From assembly GCA_044870245.1 (NCBI GenBank), contig JBIOYR010000115.1:1-31684 (forward strand): 31,684 nucleotides of DNA, read 5' to 3'. Under the pieces are notes generated by a model. That model made no database searches and was not told the DNA's origin. It worked only from the letters and a program-made list of their open reading frames with translations. Below are positions 14,009 through 22,202 of this stretch, one piece after another. Each line of letters opens with the position of its first letter. Positions within the stretch are counted from its first letter, which is position 1. Both the position numbers and the translations under genes were made by a program. Source of the DNA: DATAFF01 sp044870245 (GTDB taxonomy: Bacteria; Pseudomonadota; Alphaproteobacteria; Rhizobiales; Aestuariivirgaceae).

Positions 14009-15011
14009 GGATCCGAAGGACCAGCCCTTGCCGGGCGCCACATCCTCATGGGCGAAGAAAGTCTTCACGACCTCCGATCCCGACGAGCTTGCCCATCATT
14101 TCAACGGCGAAGCATCCGTCACTGTGGATAGGATCGTCCCGCTCGACAGCAAGGTTCCCTTTGCCTTCACCCGGGCCGAGATCGACTTTGGCCGCATCCG
14201 GCTGACCCAAGGCAAGAGCACCGCTTTCCATATGGTTGGGTATTCGACCTGTCTGACGCTGAACATTTCCGAAGCGGGCAGCTGCATTATCAAAGGCCTC
14301 GGCAAGGGTCGTGCAATGGAGATCGGGAGCCATCGCGGCGACAATGTCGTGGCAGGAGGGTGGACCAACACGCACGGGGTGTTCGAGACGTCGCCCGATG
14401 GCATGCGTTTCGTGATCCGGCTCGATGAGCAGCGTATCATCGACCAGCTGGCGGTCGTCGACGGTTTGAGAAAGAGAGTACCGGAAGGCGCAATCTGTCT
14501 TGACCTGTCAACACCGTTGGGGGCCAATTTCCACCGCGCCATCAACTTCATCTGGCAGCAGCGCACCCCGCCGAGCGCGCTGCTGCGCGCCGCCTTTGAC
14601 GAAATCCTGCTGCAGGGCGTCGTCAGCCTTTTGACCCCGGTCGTTTCCGACGGCATGGCGCGCCCGACCGATCCCGGGCCCTCCCATCTGAAACGGGCCT
14701 GCGAGCTGATCCGTGCCAATGTCACCGAGCCGGTGCGGATCGCCGAGCTGGCGACGCAGCTCGGCATCACCCCGCGTCATCTTCAGGCCGGCTTCCGCCA
14801 GCATCTCGGGACGACGCCGCAGCGCTTCCTGCGCGACTGCCGGCTCGACGAGGCCAACCGCCGGCTCACCACCGCCAGGGCCGGCACCACCACCACGGCG
14901 ATCGCCTATGATTGCGGCTTCGGCCATCTCGGCGAATTCGCCCAGAGCTACCGCCTGCGCTTCGGCGAGAGCCCGTCGGAAACCCTGCGGCGGTCGGTCG
15001 GCCGCGCCTGA
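13998..15011 (+). CDS. AraC-family transcriptional regulator (paralog 3)
   Basis: 337-residue regulator with the same plan as its upstream neighbour: sensor domain starting TSDPDELAHHFN, then the double helix-turn-helix IAELATQLGITPRHLQAGFR and TTAIAYDCGFGHLGEFAQSY. The ATG at 13998 lies inside the last codons of paralog 2, so the two are translationally linked and made together. The recognition helices are the same in both proteins, suggesting shared DNA targets, whereas the sensor halves share only family resemblance. No obvious target operon is fused to the pair; the transglycosylase gene begins 130 bases downstream. Ligand unknown. Confidence 0.92.
   Translation: MLPEDPKDQPLPGATSSWAKKVFTTSDPDELAHHFNGEASVTVDRIVPLDSKVPFAFTRAEIDFGRIRLTQGKSTAFHMVGYSTCLTLNISEAGSCIIKGLGKGRAMEIGSHRGDNVVAGGWTNTHGVFETSPDGMRFVIRLDEQRIIDQLAVVDGLRKRVPEGAICLDLSTPLGANFHRAINFIWQQRTPPSALLRAAFDEILLQGVVSLLTPVVSDGMARPTDPGPSHLKRACELIRANVTEPVRIAELATQLGITPRHLQAGFRQHLGTTPQRFLRDCRLDEANRRLTTARAGTTTTAIAYDCGFGHLGEFAQSYRLRFGESPSETLRRSVGRA
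14502..14996 (+). repeat. Duplicated DNA-binding half of the AraC pair, copy 2
   Basis: Gap-free partner of 13499-13993, 495 bases long. The lack of any insertion or deletion and the near-identity of the helix-turn-helix DNA, against poorly conserved 5' halves, suggest a tandem duplication whose 3' halves were kept alike by gene conversion or strong selection. Confidence 0.8.
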
Positions 15012-15141
15012 TCCTGCCTCCATATTCAGCCATGTCCAGTCAGGCGACTGATAAGTGGCGATCTGCCAGGATGTTGCCCTTTTCGCGGCATACGGCATAG
15101 CAGCGTTCGACGGGTGGGACTTTCCAGCGAGGATTGGGTGA

Positions 15142-15591
15142 ATGGCCCGAGCCGTGGGGTTCTTTCTTATTGTGATCGGGCTCATCGCGGGCCGATCCGA
15201 TGGCGTGAGGGCTGCCGGCCCATCGGCTCAGCTGACCGCGATGATCACCACCGCGGCGGCGGAGCACGGGGTGCCCGAGGCACTGCTTCACCGGATCATC
15301 AAGCGCGAGAGCAATTACAATGCCCGCGCCTTTCATGGCGGCCATTGGGGGCTGATGCAGATCAAATACGAGACGGCGCGCAGCATGGGCTATCGCGGTC
15401 CGGCGGCGGGGCTGCTCAATCCCGAGACCAATCTGCGCTTCGGCGGGCGCTATCTCGCCGGCGCCTATCTGGTGGCCGGCGGCAACAGCGAGCGGGCGGT
15501 GCGACTCTATACGAGCGGCTATTATTACGAGGCCAAGCGCAAGGGTCTGCTCGAGGCGACGCGGCTGAAGGTCGGAGGAAAGGGCCCGTGA
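15142..15591 (+). CDS. Lytic transglycosylase (SLT domain), small secreted
   Basis: 149-residue protein that would cleave the glycan strands of peptidoglycan in the periplasm. An N-terminal signal peptide (MARAVGFFLIVIGLIAGRSDGVRA) is followed directly by a goose-lysozyme-like SLT domain: catalytic Glu56 in RIIKRESNYNARA, then GHWGLMQIKYETARSMGYRG and LLNPETNLRFGGRYLAGAYL, which are the standard conserved blocks. No LysM or other cell-wall-binding domain is attached. ATG at 15142 follows an AGCGAGGA stretch. Its TGA overlaps the GTG start of the quinone reductase gene, so the two are coupled although functionally different. Confidence 0.9.
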   Translation: MARAVGFFLIVIGLIAGRSDGVRAAGPSAQLTAMITTAAAEHGVPEALLHRIIKRESNYNARAFHGGHWGLMQIKYETARSMGYRGPAAGLLNPETNLRFGGRYLAGAYLVAGGNSERAVRLYTSGYYYEAKRKGLLEATRLKVGGKGP

Positions 15592-16370
15592 GCGGCGCTG
15601 CCCATGTCGTGCTTGCCCATCCGGAACCGCAATCCTACAACGGCCATCTCGCACGTCTCGCCGCCGACACACTGGCGGCGCAAGGCTTCGGCGTCACCTT
15701 CTCCGATCTCTATGCCATGGGCTTCGATCCGTGCGAGCGGGCCGAGCATTATGAAGGCCGGCGCGACCCGTCGCGCTTCGATGTGCAAGCGGAGCAGCAC
15801 CACGCGTCGGACGAAGGCACGATCCCGGCGATCGTCGGCGACGAGATCGCTCGGCTCGACCGCGCCGATCTCCTGGTGCTGCAATATCCGATGTGGTGGC
15901 ACCTGCCGCCGGCCATGCTGAAGGGCTGGATCGATCGCGTCTTCATCTATGGCGAGGTCTATGCCAGCCGGAAGCGCTTCGAGAACGGGCGGTTCGCCGG
16001 CAAACGCGCCATGCTGTCGCTGACGGTCGGCACCAATGCCGACACCTATGCCTTCAACGGCCGCAGCGGCGATATCGATCTCCTGTTGTGGCCGGTCCAA
16101 TTCTCGCTCGCCTATGTCGGCTACACGGTCCTTGCGCCCTTCATCGCCTATGGGGTCGAGGCGGGCCTTCGCTATTCCGATCCGGCGGTCGTCGAGGCCA
16201 GGCTGAAGGGCGTCGCCGAGGACTTTCGACAGGCGCTCATCGATGTCGACCGGCGGCCCGTCATTCCCTTCAACCGAATGGCGGAGTGGCAGCCATCGGG
16301 GCGGATTTCCGGGGATACACCGGTTTACTCGCCTTTCATCCGGCACCGCCAGAAACTCGATCTGGCGTGA
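15588..16370 (+). CDS. NAD(P)H:quinone reductase, flavodoxin-like fold
   Basis: 260-residue flavoprotein of the NQO1/MdaB/flavodoxin-2 family, expected to reduce quinones by two electrons with NAD(P)H and FAD or FMN. Landmarks: VVLAHPEPQSYNGHLA near the N-terminus (cofactor phosphate loop), LVLQYPMWWHLPPAMLKGWIDRVF in the middle (the QFPLYW-like motif of the family) and LTVGTNADTYAFNG. The GTG start at 15588 is well supported by GGAGGAA at 15574-15580, seven bases upstream, and overlaps the transglycosylase stop. The reading frame is open further upstream, but that part lies inside the preceding gene. Confidence 0.88.
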   Translation: MSGAAHVVLAHPEPQSYNGHLARLAADTLAAQGFGVTFSDLYAMGFDPCERAEHYEGRRDPSRFDVQAEQHHASDEGTIPAIVGDEIARLDRADLLVLQYPMWWHLPPAMLKGWIDRVFIYGEVYASRKRFENGRFAGKRAMLSLTVGTNADTYAFNGRSGDIDLLLWPVQFSLAYVGYTVLAPFIAYGVEAGLRYSDPAVVEARLKGVAEDFRQALIDVDRRPVIPFNRMAEWQPSGRISGDTPVYSPFIRHRQKLDLA

Positions 16371-16448
16371 AGCCGAAAGCCGCCTATTCCCTCGGCGCCG
16401 GTTTCCCCTTACCCTAGTCATCACTTCGTCATGGCACTGGGAGGGGTT

Positions 16449-18170
16449 ATGACCGACCAACAATCACGCGTCAGCGAGGACGTGAAGGTCCTCCACGAGA
16501 TGGGCTATGCGCAGGAGCTGTCACGCCGCATGGGCGCGTTTCAGAACTTCGCCATATCCTTCGCCATCATCTGCATCGTTGCCGGCGGACTGACAGCATT
16601 TCCGGCAGCATTGAGCGCCGGCGGCGGGGCTGCCATCGGCATCATGTGGGTGGTCGGCAGCATCTTCGCGCTGGTCGTGGCCGTCGCAATGGGCCAGGTC
16701 GCCTCGTCCTATCCGACCGCCGGCGGCATTTATCACTGGGCCTCGATCTTCGGCGGCCGCGGCTTCGGCTGGGCGGCGGCATGGTTCAACCTGCTCGGGC
16801 TCATGTTCGTCGTGTCGTCGGTGAACTGGGGCCTGTTCAACCTTTTCCGCGATCTGTTCCTCGCCCAGGTGGTGGGCATGGACGTCACCAACTGGGTGCC
16901 TTCGGGCGAGTTCTCGACCGGCTGGTGGATGCAGACCGTCTTCATCACCCTGGTCACCGCCGTGCAGGCGCTGCTCAACCACCGCTTCCTCAGGCTGACC
17001 ACCATCGTCACCGATTTCAGCGGCTATCTCATCTTCGCCACCGCCATCGTCCTGACGCTGGCGCTCCTCGCCTTCGCGCCGTCGCTCAATTTCGGCCGGC
17101 TGTTCACCTACACCAACTTCACCGGCGCGGCCGGCGGCGATGTCTGGCCGCAGGCGACGGTGATGATGTATGTGCTGGGCCTCGGGCTCTTGCACGCGGT
17201 CTACACCATCACCGGCTTCGACGCCTCGGCCCATACGTCGGAAGAGACGCGCAACGCCCAGGTCGAAGTGCCCAAGGGCATGATCCGCTCGGTGTGGTGG
17301 TCGGGACTCTTCGGCTACGTCATGGTCTGCGCCATGGTGCTGGCGCTGCCCGATCAGACCGATCCGGCGACCAACACGGTGGTCGACGGCGTCGCCGCCG
17401 GCGCCAAGCAGGGCTGGAACTCGTTCAACTGGCTGATGACGGTCACCGCCATGCCGTTCATCCTCAAGGCGGCGATCATCGTCGGCATCGTCGTCTCGAA
17501 CTTCCTCTGCGCGCTCGCCGGGCTCACCTCCTGCTCGCGCATGATGTACGCCTTCGCCCGCGATGGCGGCCTGCCTTTCTCGAACGTCCTGCGCCATGTC
17601 GACCCGCATCTGAAAACCCCCGGCGCGGCGATCTGGGTCGGCGGCGTGCTCGCCATCGTCGCCACCCTCTATGGCGGCGCCTTCCTGGTCCTGTCCACCG
17701 GCTGCGCGGTGTTTCTCTATCTCAGCTATCTCTTCCCGATCGCCGCGGCGATGAAGGCGGAGCTCTCCGGCGGCTGGTCCAACAAGGGACCGTTCAATCT
17801 CGCCGGCCTGTCGATCCCGATCGCGGCGCTGGCGGTGATCGGCTGCGCCGTGCTGATCTTCGTCGGCGTTCAGCCGCCGCAGGAAAAGGTCGGCTATCTG
17901 ATCGTGGTGATGCTCGTCGCGCTCACCGCCTTCTGGTTCACCATGGAGGGCAACCGCCCGATCGGCGCGCTGTTCGGTGTGATCACCGTCGGCATCGTCT
18001 ATTATTTCTCGGGCAATCTCGCCGTCACGGTGATTGCGGCGATCATCGTCGCCATCCTGCTCTTCGTGTTGCATGACAAGCGGTTCAACGGGCCGCCGAT
18101 CGGCGAGGAGATCAAGCGGCGCCAGGCGGCGATCGCCGCGGCCGAGAAGGCGATCTCGGCAGCGAGTTGA
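16449..18170 (+). CDS. APC-superfamily amino acid/GABA-type permease
   Basis: 573-residue integral membrane transporter with about 12 hydrophobic segments, of the amino-acid/choline transporter subgroup of the APC superfamily (GABA permease/UGA4-like). The N-terminal signature MGYAQELSRRMGAFQNFAIS matches the (L/M)GYxQEL...FxNFAISF motif of this subgroup, followed by the first half-helix AIICIVAGGLTAF that holds substrate backbone contacts. A segment ITGFDASAHTSEET near residue 260 is also typical (GYDAxAHxxEET). I place the start at ATG 16449, with GGGAGG at 16439-16444; ATG 16431 would add six residues. The next gene, an SDR dehydrogenase, begins two bases after the stop, hinting at uptake plus oxidation of one substrate. 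Confidence 0.88.
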   Translation: MTDQQSRVSEDVKVLHEMGYAQELSRRMGAFQNFAISFAIICIVAGGLTAFPAALSAGGGAAIGIMWVVGSIFALVVAVAMGQVASSYPTAGGIYHWASIFGGRGFGWAAAWFNLLGLMFVVSSVNWGLFNLFRDLFLAQVVGMDVTNWVPSGEFSTGWWMQTVFITLVTAVQALLNHRFLRLTTIVTDFSGYLIFATAIVLTLALLAFAPSLNFGRLFTYTNFTGAAGGDVWPQATVMMYVLGLGLLHAVYTITGFDASAHTSEETRNAQVEVPKGMIRSVWWSGLFGYVMVCAMVLALPDQTDPATNTVVDGVAAGAKQGWNSFNWLMTVTAMPFILKAAIIVGIVVSNFLCALAGLTSCSRMMYAFARDGGLPFSNVLRHVDPHLKTPGAAIWVGGVLAIVATLYGGAFLVLSTGCAVFLYLSYLFPIAAAMKAELSGGWSNKGPFNLAGLSIPIAALAVIGCAVLIFVGVQPPQEKVGYLIVVMLVALTAFWFTMEGNRPIGALFGVITVGIVYYFSGNLAVTVIAAIIVAILLFVLHDKRFNGPPIGEEIKRRQAAIAAAEKAISAAS

Positions 18171-18172
18171 CG

Positions 18173-18928
18173 ATGCTGCAATACGACTTCACCGGCCGCG
18201 TCGCCGTGGTGACGGGCGCGGCCGGCGGCATGGGCCAGGCGGTGGCACGCGGCATCCTCACTGCCGGCGGCGCGGTGGCGATGATCGACGTCAAACCGGG
18301 GCCCGAGGAACTGGAGCGCTTCGGCGAGCGTGCGTTCTATGCCCAAGGCGACCTCACCGAGGAGACCTTCGTCAGGCGCACCGTCGATGCCGCGGCGCAG
18401 CGCTTCGGGCGGCTCGACTATCTCGCCAATGTCGCCGGCGTGCTGTGGTTCGGCCGCGACGCGTCGCTGCTCGACATGGATCTTGCGATCTGGGACCAGG
18501 TCTTCGCCATCAACCTCAAGTCCATGGTCCACACCGCCCGTGCGGTCGTGCCCCATATGCGCAAGGCCGGCGGCGGCGCCATGGTGCATTTCTCGACCAT
18601 TCAGTGCCTCAGGGGCGATCCCGTCCCGCAGGATGCCTATTCGACGTCGAAGGCCGGCGTCGGAGCGCTGTCGCGCTCGCTCGCCATGCAGCTCGCGGCC
18701 GATGGGATCCGCTCCAACGCCATCTATCCCGGGCCGACGTTGACGCCGATGCAGGAGCGCTGGAACACCGCGGAGAAGATCGCCGCCGTCGGACGCTGGG
18801 TGCCGCTGGGGCGGGTGGCGAATCCGGAGGACCTGGCCAACCCGGCGCTGTTCCTGCTGTCCGATGCCGCCTCCTACATCACCGGCATCGATCTCGTGGT
18901 CGACGGCGGCGTGCTGCTGAAATCGTGA
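18173..18928 (+). CDS. Short-chain dehydrogenase/reductase (SDR), classical type
   Basis: 251-residue NAD(P)-dependent oxidoreductase. Cofactor motif TGAAGGMG at about residues 14-21, structural NVAG at 86-89, catalytic Ser141 in HFSTIQ, Tyr156 and Lys160 in YSTSK, and the C-terminal ITGIDLVVDGG ending typical of classical SDRs. Asp39 after strand 2 (MIDVK) suggests NAD(H) rather than NADP(H). ATG at 18173 is two bases after the permease stop; an overlapping TTG at 18167 is possible. Co-expression with the amino-acid-type permease suggests that it oxidises an imported hydroxy compound, but the substrate cannot be read from sequence. Confidence 0.9.
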   Translation: MLQYDFTGRVAVVTGAAGGMGQAVARGILTAGGAVAMIDVKPGPEELERFGERAFYAQGDLTEETFVRRTVDAAAQRFGRLDYLANVAGVLWFGRDASLLDMDLAIWDQVFAINLKSMVHTARAVVPHMRKAGGGAMVHFSTIQCLRGDPVPQDAYSTSKAGVGALSRSLAMQLAADGIRSNAIYPGPTLTPMQERWNTAEKIAAVGRWVPLGRVANPEDLANPALFLLSDAASYITGIDLVVDGGVLLKS

Positions 18929-19006
18929 CGGCGCTGTGCTGTTTGAGACAGCCCGCTTCATCGAATCGGGTAAGCGATATCCGTCCTTCGAGAGCGGGAG
19001 ACATGG

Positions 19007-19720
19007 ATGGATACCGGCTTCACCCGTCTGCTTCGTCCACTGGCCGATGTCGAATCGCTGCTGCGTCGCGAGCTAACCTCATCCGAGGGGCAGGCTCCGG
19101 GCCGAGCGAACCGGCGTGACGTGCTGCTTTCCACTCTTGCCGCGTTGCCGGTGATCGAGAAGTCCGTCCCCCCGACCAGAGATGCAATCACCGCGGCCAT
19201 TGACGAAAAACTTGGTGAGGCGGAGTTCAGGACGTTGTTGTGGCGGGCCGATGCGCACGATCCGGCAATAGTCAATGGCTTTGACGCACAGGGTTTTACC
19301 CCGCTCACGCTTGCTGCACTCAGGGGAGACTGCGACCGTCTGAATCTTCTGCTGACATGTTCCCAGAAGATCGACGTTGACCAGCCTGACCAGCGCGGCA
19401 ACACGCCGCTGATCATCGCCGCAGCAAAGGGCAACTATGGTATCCTACGCCGCCTGCTCGCAGCCCATGCCGATGTCACGCGGGAGAATGCCGACGGCTG
19501 CAGTCCTTTGCAAATGACACTTCAGTGCTGGGACGACCACGACAGAGTCGTTTACACCCTGACCTTGGAAGCGCAGCTGGAGGCGCTTCAGAGCATGATG
19601 GAGAAGGGAGGAAAGTTGGAGCAAGGAGCCCGCACGATCCTCGAGGCTGCCTATCGGAAGGCTCCAGCTGACGTGCAAGCTGAGAAAACGAGGATCGGCC
19701 AGATCCTCGGAAAGGAATGA
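19007..19720 (+). CDS. Ankyrin-repeat protein
   Basis: 237-residue protein with at least two clear ankyrin repeats: DAQGFTPLTLAALRGDCDRL near residues 92-111 and DQRGNTPLIIAAAKGNYGIL near 128-147, plus a weaker third (ADGCSPLQMTL). The first 90 residues have no recognised domain and the C-terminal 50 residues look helical and charged. Ankyrin repeats bind proteins; in bacteria, small ankyrin proteins are sometimes encoded beside redox enzymes such as catalases. ATG at 19007 has GGGAG at 18996-19000. The next gene, a multicopper oxidase, starts three bases after its stop, so the two are very likely co-transcribed. No clear signal peptide is seen, so contact with the exported oxidase would be before export. 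Confidence 0.8.
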   Translation: MDTGFTRLLRPLADVESLLRRELTSSEGQAPGRANRRDVLLSTLAALPVIEKSVPPTRDAITAAIDEKLGEAEFRTLLWRADAHDPAIVNGFDAQGFTPLTLAALRGDCDRLNLLLTCSQKIDVDQPDQRGNTPLIIAAAKGNYGILRRLLAAHADVTRENADGCSPLQMTLQCWDDHDRVVYTLTLEAQLEALQSMMEKGGKLEQGARTILEAAYRKAPADVQAEKTRIGQILGKE

Positions 19721-19723
19721 CGC

Positions 19724-21109
19724 ATGAAGCTCTCACGGCGGGCTTTCCTCACCGGCAGCACCGGCCTCGTGCTTGCCGGCATGGTGCCTTCGGTCAATGC
19801 GGCCGCCGGCCAGAAGACCTTGCGGATCGCGACCCGCCAGATCGAGGTGGCCGGCAAGGCGGCGACGCGTTATGGCGTGAGCGAAGGCTCGGGCGCGTTC
19901 GGCCTCACCCTCGATGAGGGCGACATGTTCGACGTGCGGCTGGAAAATGGTCTGACGGTGCCCACCGGCATCCATTGGCATGGGATGACCTGCCCGTGGC
20001 GGCAGGACGGCGTTCCCCATATTTCGCAGCCGCCAATCCCGGCGGGCGGCCGTCATGACTACAAATTCCCCGCCACCCCGTTCGGAACCCGATTCATGCA
20101 TTCCCATTTCGGGCTGCAGGAGCAGGACCTGCTGGCAGCGCCGCTGATCATCCGCGAGGCAAGCCTCAAGGGCAGGGACATACAGGATGTGGTGGTGCTG
20201 CTCGGGGACCTCTCCTGGCAGGTTCCGGAGGAGATTTTTGCGACCCTGCGCAAACCGCCCGATGGCGGCGCGGCGATGCATATGGGTCATGGCGGTCCCG
20301 ATCTCAACGATGTCGACTACGATGCCTATCTCGCCAATGACCGCACCCTCGATGATCCGGCGATCTTCGATGTCGAGCGGCGCGGCCGGGTGCGGCTGCG
20401 CATCATCAATGGCGGCGCCTCGAGCAACTTCACCATTGATCTCGGTCCTCTTCAGGGCTCGCTCGTCGCCGTCGACGGCAATCCGATCGTTCCGCTTGCC
20501 GGCAACCTTTTCCCGATCGGCATCTCGCAGCGTGCCGACATCGAGATCGATCTTCCCGGCGACGGCAAGGCGGTGCCGGTGCTGGCGCTCGGCGAAGGGC
20601 GCCCGTTGCGCGCCGGCATCATCCTCAAGCCGCCCGGCGCCGCGGTGAGCAAGCTGGCGACGACCGCCGACGCGACAGGGCCGGTGGTCGGGCTCGATCA
20701 GGAGCTGATGCTGAAAGCGCTGGCACCGCTGCCGAAGAAGGCGGTCGACCGGTCGATCCCGGTTGCCCTCGACGGCACGATGATGGGCTATCGCTGGGGG
20801 ATGCCGATCGACGGCATGGGCGGCCAGCCGGCGACGGTGAATCATGGCGAGCGGGTCGAGATCGCATTCCGCAATCAGACGCCGATGTCGCATCCCATGC
20901 ATCTGCACGGGCACATCTTCCAGGTTTCCGAGATTAATGGCCGGGCAATCGAGGGCGCGCTGCGCGACAGCATCATGGTCCCGCCCGAGGCGATGGTGAA
21001 AGTCGTGTTCGATGCCGATAATCCGGGGCTCTGGGCCTTTCACTGCCACAATCTCTACCATATGGCGGCGGGGATGTTCTCCACCCTCGTCTATCGCGGG
21101 TTTTCGTGA
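19724..21109 (+). CDS. Tat-exported multicopper oxidase
   Basis: 461-residue three-domain multicopper oxidase. The N-terminus is a twin-arginine signal (SRRAFLTGSTGLVLAGMVPS). All four copper motifs are intact: HWHG at 84-87, HSHFGLQ at 126-132, HPMHLHGH at 390-397, and HCHNLYHMAAGM at 440-451, which supplies the type 1 Cys, His and axial Met plus type 3 His. The enzyme would oxidise a substrate (phenols, Cu(I), Mn(II) or similar) in the periplasm and reduce oxygen to water. A short AAMHMGHGG loop near 182-190 is rich in Met and His, as seen in copper-responsive members. GGAAAGGA precedes the ATG by seven bases. It follows the ankyrin gene by three bases. Confidence 0.93.
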   Translation: MKLSRRAFLTGSTGLVLAGMVPSVNAAAGQKTLRIATRQIEVAGKAATRYGVSEGSGAFGLTLDEGDMFDVRLENGLTVPTGIHWHGMTCPWRQDGVPHISQPPIPAGGRHDYKFPATPFGTRFMHSHFGLQEQDLLAAPLIIREASLKGRDIQDVVVLLGDLSWQVPEEIFATLRKPPDGGAAMHMGHGGPDLNDVDYDAYLANDRTLDDPAIFDVERRGRVRLRIINGGASSNFTIDLGPLQGSLVAVDGNPIVPLAGNLFPIGISQRADIEIDLPGDGKAVPVLALGEGRPLRAGIILKPPGAAVSKLATTADATGPVVGLDQELMLKALAPLPKKAVDRSIPVALDGTMMGYRWGMPIDGMGGQPATVNHGERVEIAFRNQTPMSHPMHLHGHIFQVSEINGRAIEGALRDSIMVPPEAMVKVVFDADNPGLWAFHCHNLYHMAAGMFSTLVYRGFS

Positions 21110-21189
21110 TTGACATTCAACCAGATGGCGTACTAAATGCAGCCTGTGGTTGCTTACTGGAGGGTGGCTTCCGGGGCCAATTTGACGTG

Positions 21190-21636
21190 ATGGGCGATCC
21201 TACTGAATGCCATGGCGAGCGGAGTCACGAGCGCGACGATGAGCGGCCGTTCACTCACCGCGACTTCGAGCGCGCGGTGGCGATCATTCGAGCCGCTGGC
21301 GACGAGATCACCAGCATTCGGGACGCCTCCGTGGCGTTCAGGGGCGTTCGCGAGCAGCTTGCCATCATGACCAGGGTCTTTGCGACCTCCGTGGCGATTG
21401 CCATCGGCTGTTTCGCCTATTTCTTTCTCACCACCAATGAACTCGCAAAGGCGGTGACACGCCTCGACGAGCGGTTGAATGGCATGAACGAGCGGTTGAA
21501 TGGCATGGACGAGCGGTTGAATGGCATGGACGAGCGCCTTACCAAGGGTCTTGATGGCATCGACACGCGACTCGATGCCCTCACCGCCGCTGTCGGGCGG
21601 TTGCAGCCACCCCAGAAGCAGACCTCCCTGGAATAG
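21190..21636 (+). CDS. Membrane-anchored coiled-coil protein with heptad tandem repeats
   Basis: Unrecognised protein of 148 residues from ATG 21190 (a GTG at 21106 overlapping the oxidase stop would add 28 residues of doubtful composition). One membrane segment, VFATSVAIAIGCFAYFFL, divides a charged N-terminal region (FTHRDFERAVAIIRAAGDEI) from a C-terminal coiled coil. The coil consists of exact seven-residue repeats ERLNGMD/N, three or four in a row, then ERLTKGLDGIDTRLDAL. Such single-pass coiled-coil proteins are often annotated as hypothetical membrane proteins resembling phage or DUF1640-like proteins. It may be co-transcribed with the oxidase, but a role in it is not shown. Confidence 0.6.
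   Translation: MGDPTECHGERSHERDDERPFTHRDFERAVAIIRAAGDEITSIRDASVAFRGVREQLAIMTRVFATSVAIAIGCFAYFFLTTNELAKAVTRLDERLNGMNERLNGMDERLNGMDERLTKGLDGIDTRLDALTAAVGRLQPPQKQTSLE
21466..21528 (+). repeat. Tandem 21-bp repeat, three units
   Basis: Units at 21466-21486, 21487-21507 and 21508-21528 are identical except for the first base of the second unit. Each starts (G/A)ACGAGCGGTTGAATGGCA and ends TG. A fourth, diverged copy starts at 21529. Each unit encodes seven residues, so copy number can change without breaking the frame or the coiled-coil register. Confidence 0.92.
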
Positions 21637-21799
21637 ATTTGGTGCGGGCTGCTGCCTTGAATGCAACAGTCAAGTCATTCGCCGTCCTTATCCGTGCGGC
21701 GTCCTAAAAGATGTTCGACTGTGGCAAAAACCACGCATTTCATTAACCCGTTATTTGCTACCCTGGCATCTTGGACGGTCGGTAGAAGCGGGTAATTCC

Positions 21800-22180
21800 A
21801 TGGGGAACTTTGCCAAATCGCAACTGTTCATTGCCGGATTTGCGGTGGCGCTTGTCATCGCGGTTCCGGAAGTCTCGGCGGCGCAGCGTTTCTGGCCTTT
21901 TGACGGACTGTTCGGCAGCCTGGGCTCGTCCGAGCCGGCGGCCCGCGAGCGGCGTCCGGCCCGTGCAAGGCCGAAGGTGCAGCAGGTCGCCAATGCGGTG
22001 CCTGCCGTCGATTGCGAGAAGGCGCAGCTGATCGTCGCCGATTATGGCTTCAAGGACATCAAGGCCGAGAGCTGCTCAGGCGACACGCTGGGCTTCAGCG
22101 CCACCCGCGACGGCAAGCCCTTCTCCATCAGGATCATGGCAGCCGATGGGGAATTCGCGGAAGTGAAGCGGCTGCAGTAG
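21800..22180 (+). CDS. Small exported protein of unknown function
   Basis: 126 residues. A signal peptide (SQLFIAGFAVALVIAVPEVSA) with probable cleavage after SAA leads into an Arg/Ala/Pro-rich linker (about 45-60), then a small C-terminal domain of about 55 residues with two cysteines (CEKAQLIVADYGF and AESCSGDTLGF) that could form a disulfide. The pattern of a helix followed by short strands (FSATRDGKPFSIRIM) resembles small PepSY-like or related periplasmic domains, but this is only a shape argument. ATG at 21800. It lies in a 163-base gap from the coiled-coil gene and 22 bases before the aminotransferase. Confidence 0.7.
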   Translation: MGNFAKSQLFIAGFAVALVIAVPEVSAAQRFWPFDGLFGSLGSSEPAARERRPARARPKVQQVANAVPAVDCEKAQLIVADYGFKDIKAESCSGDTLGFSATRDGKPFSIRIMAADGEFAEVKRLQ

Positions 22181-22202
22181 CAGGAGCCGCCGGGGCATCA
22201 CG

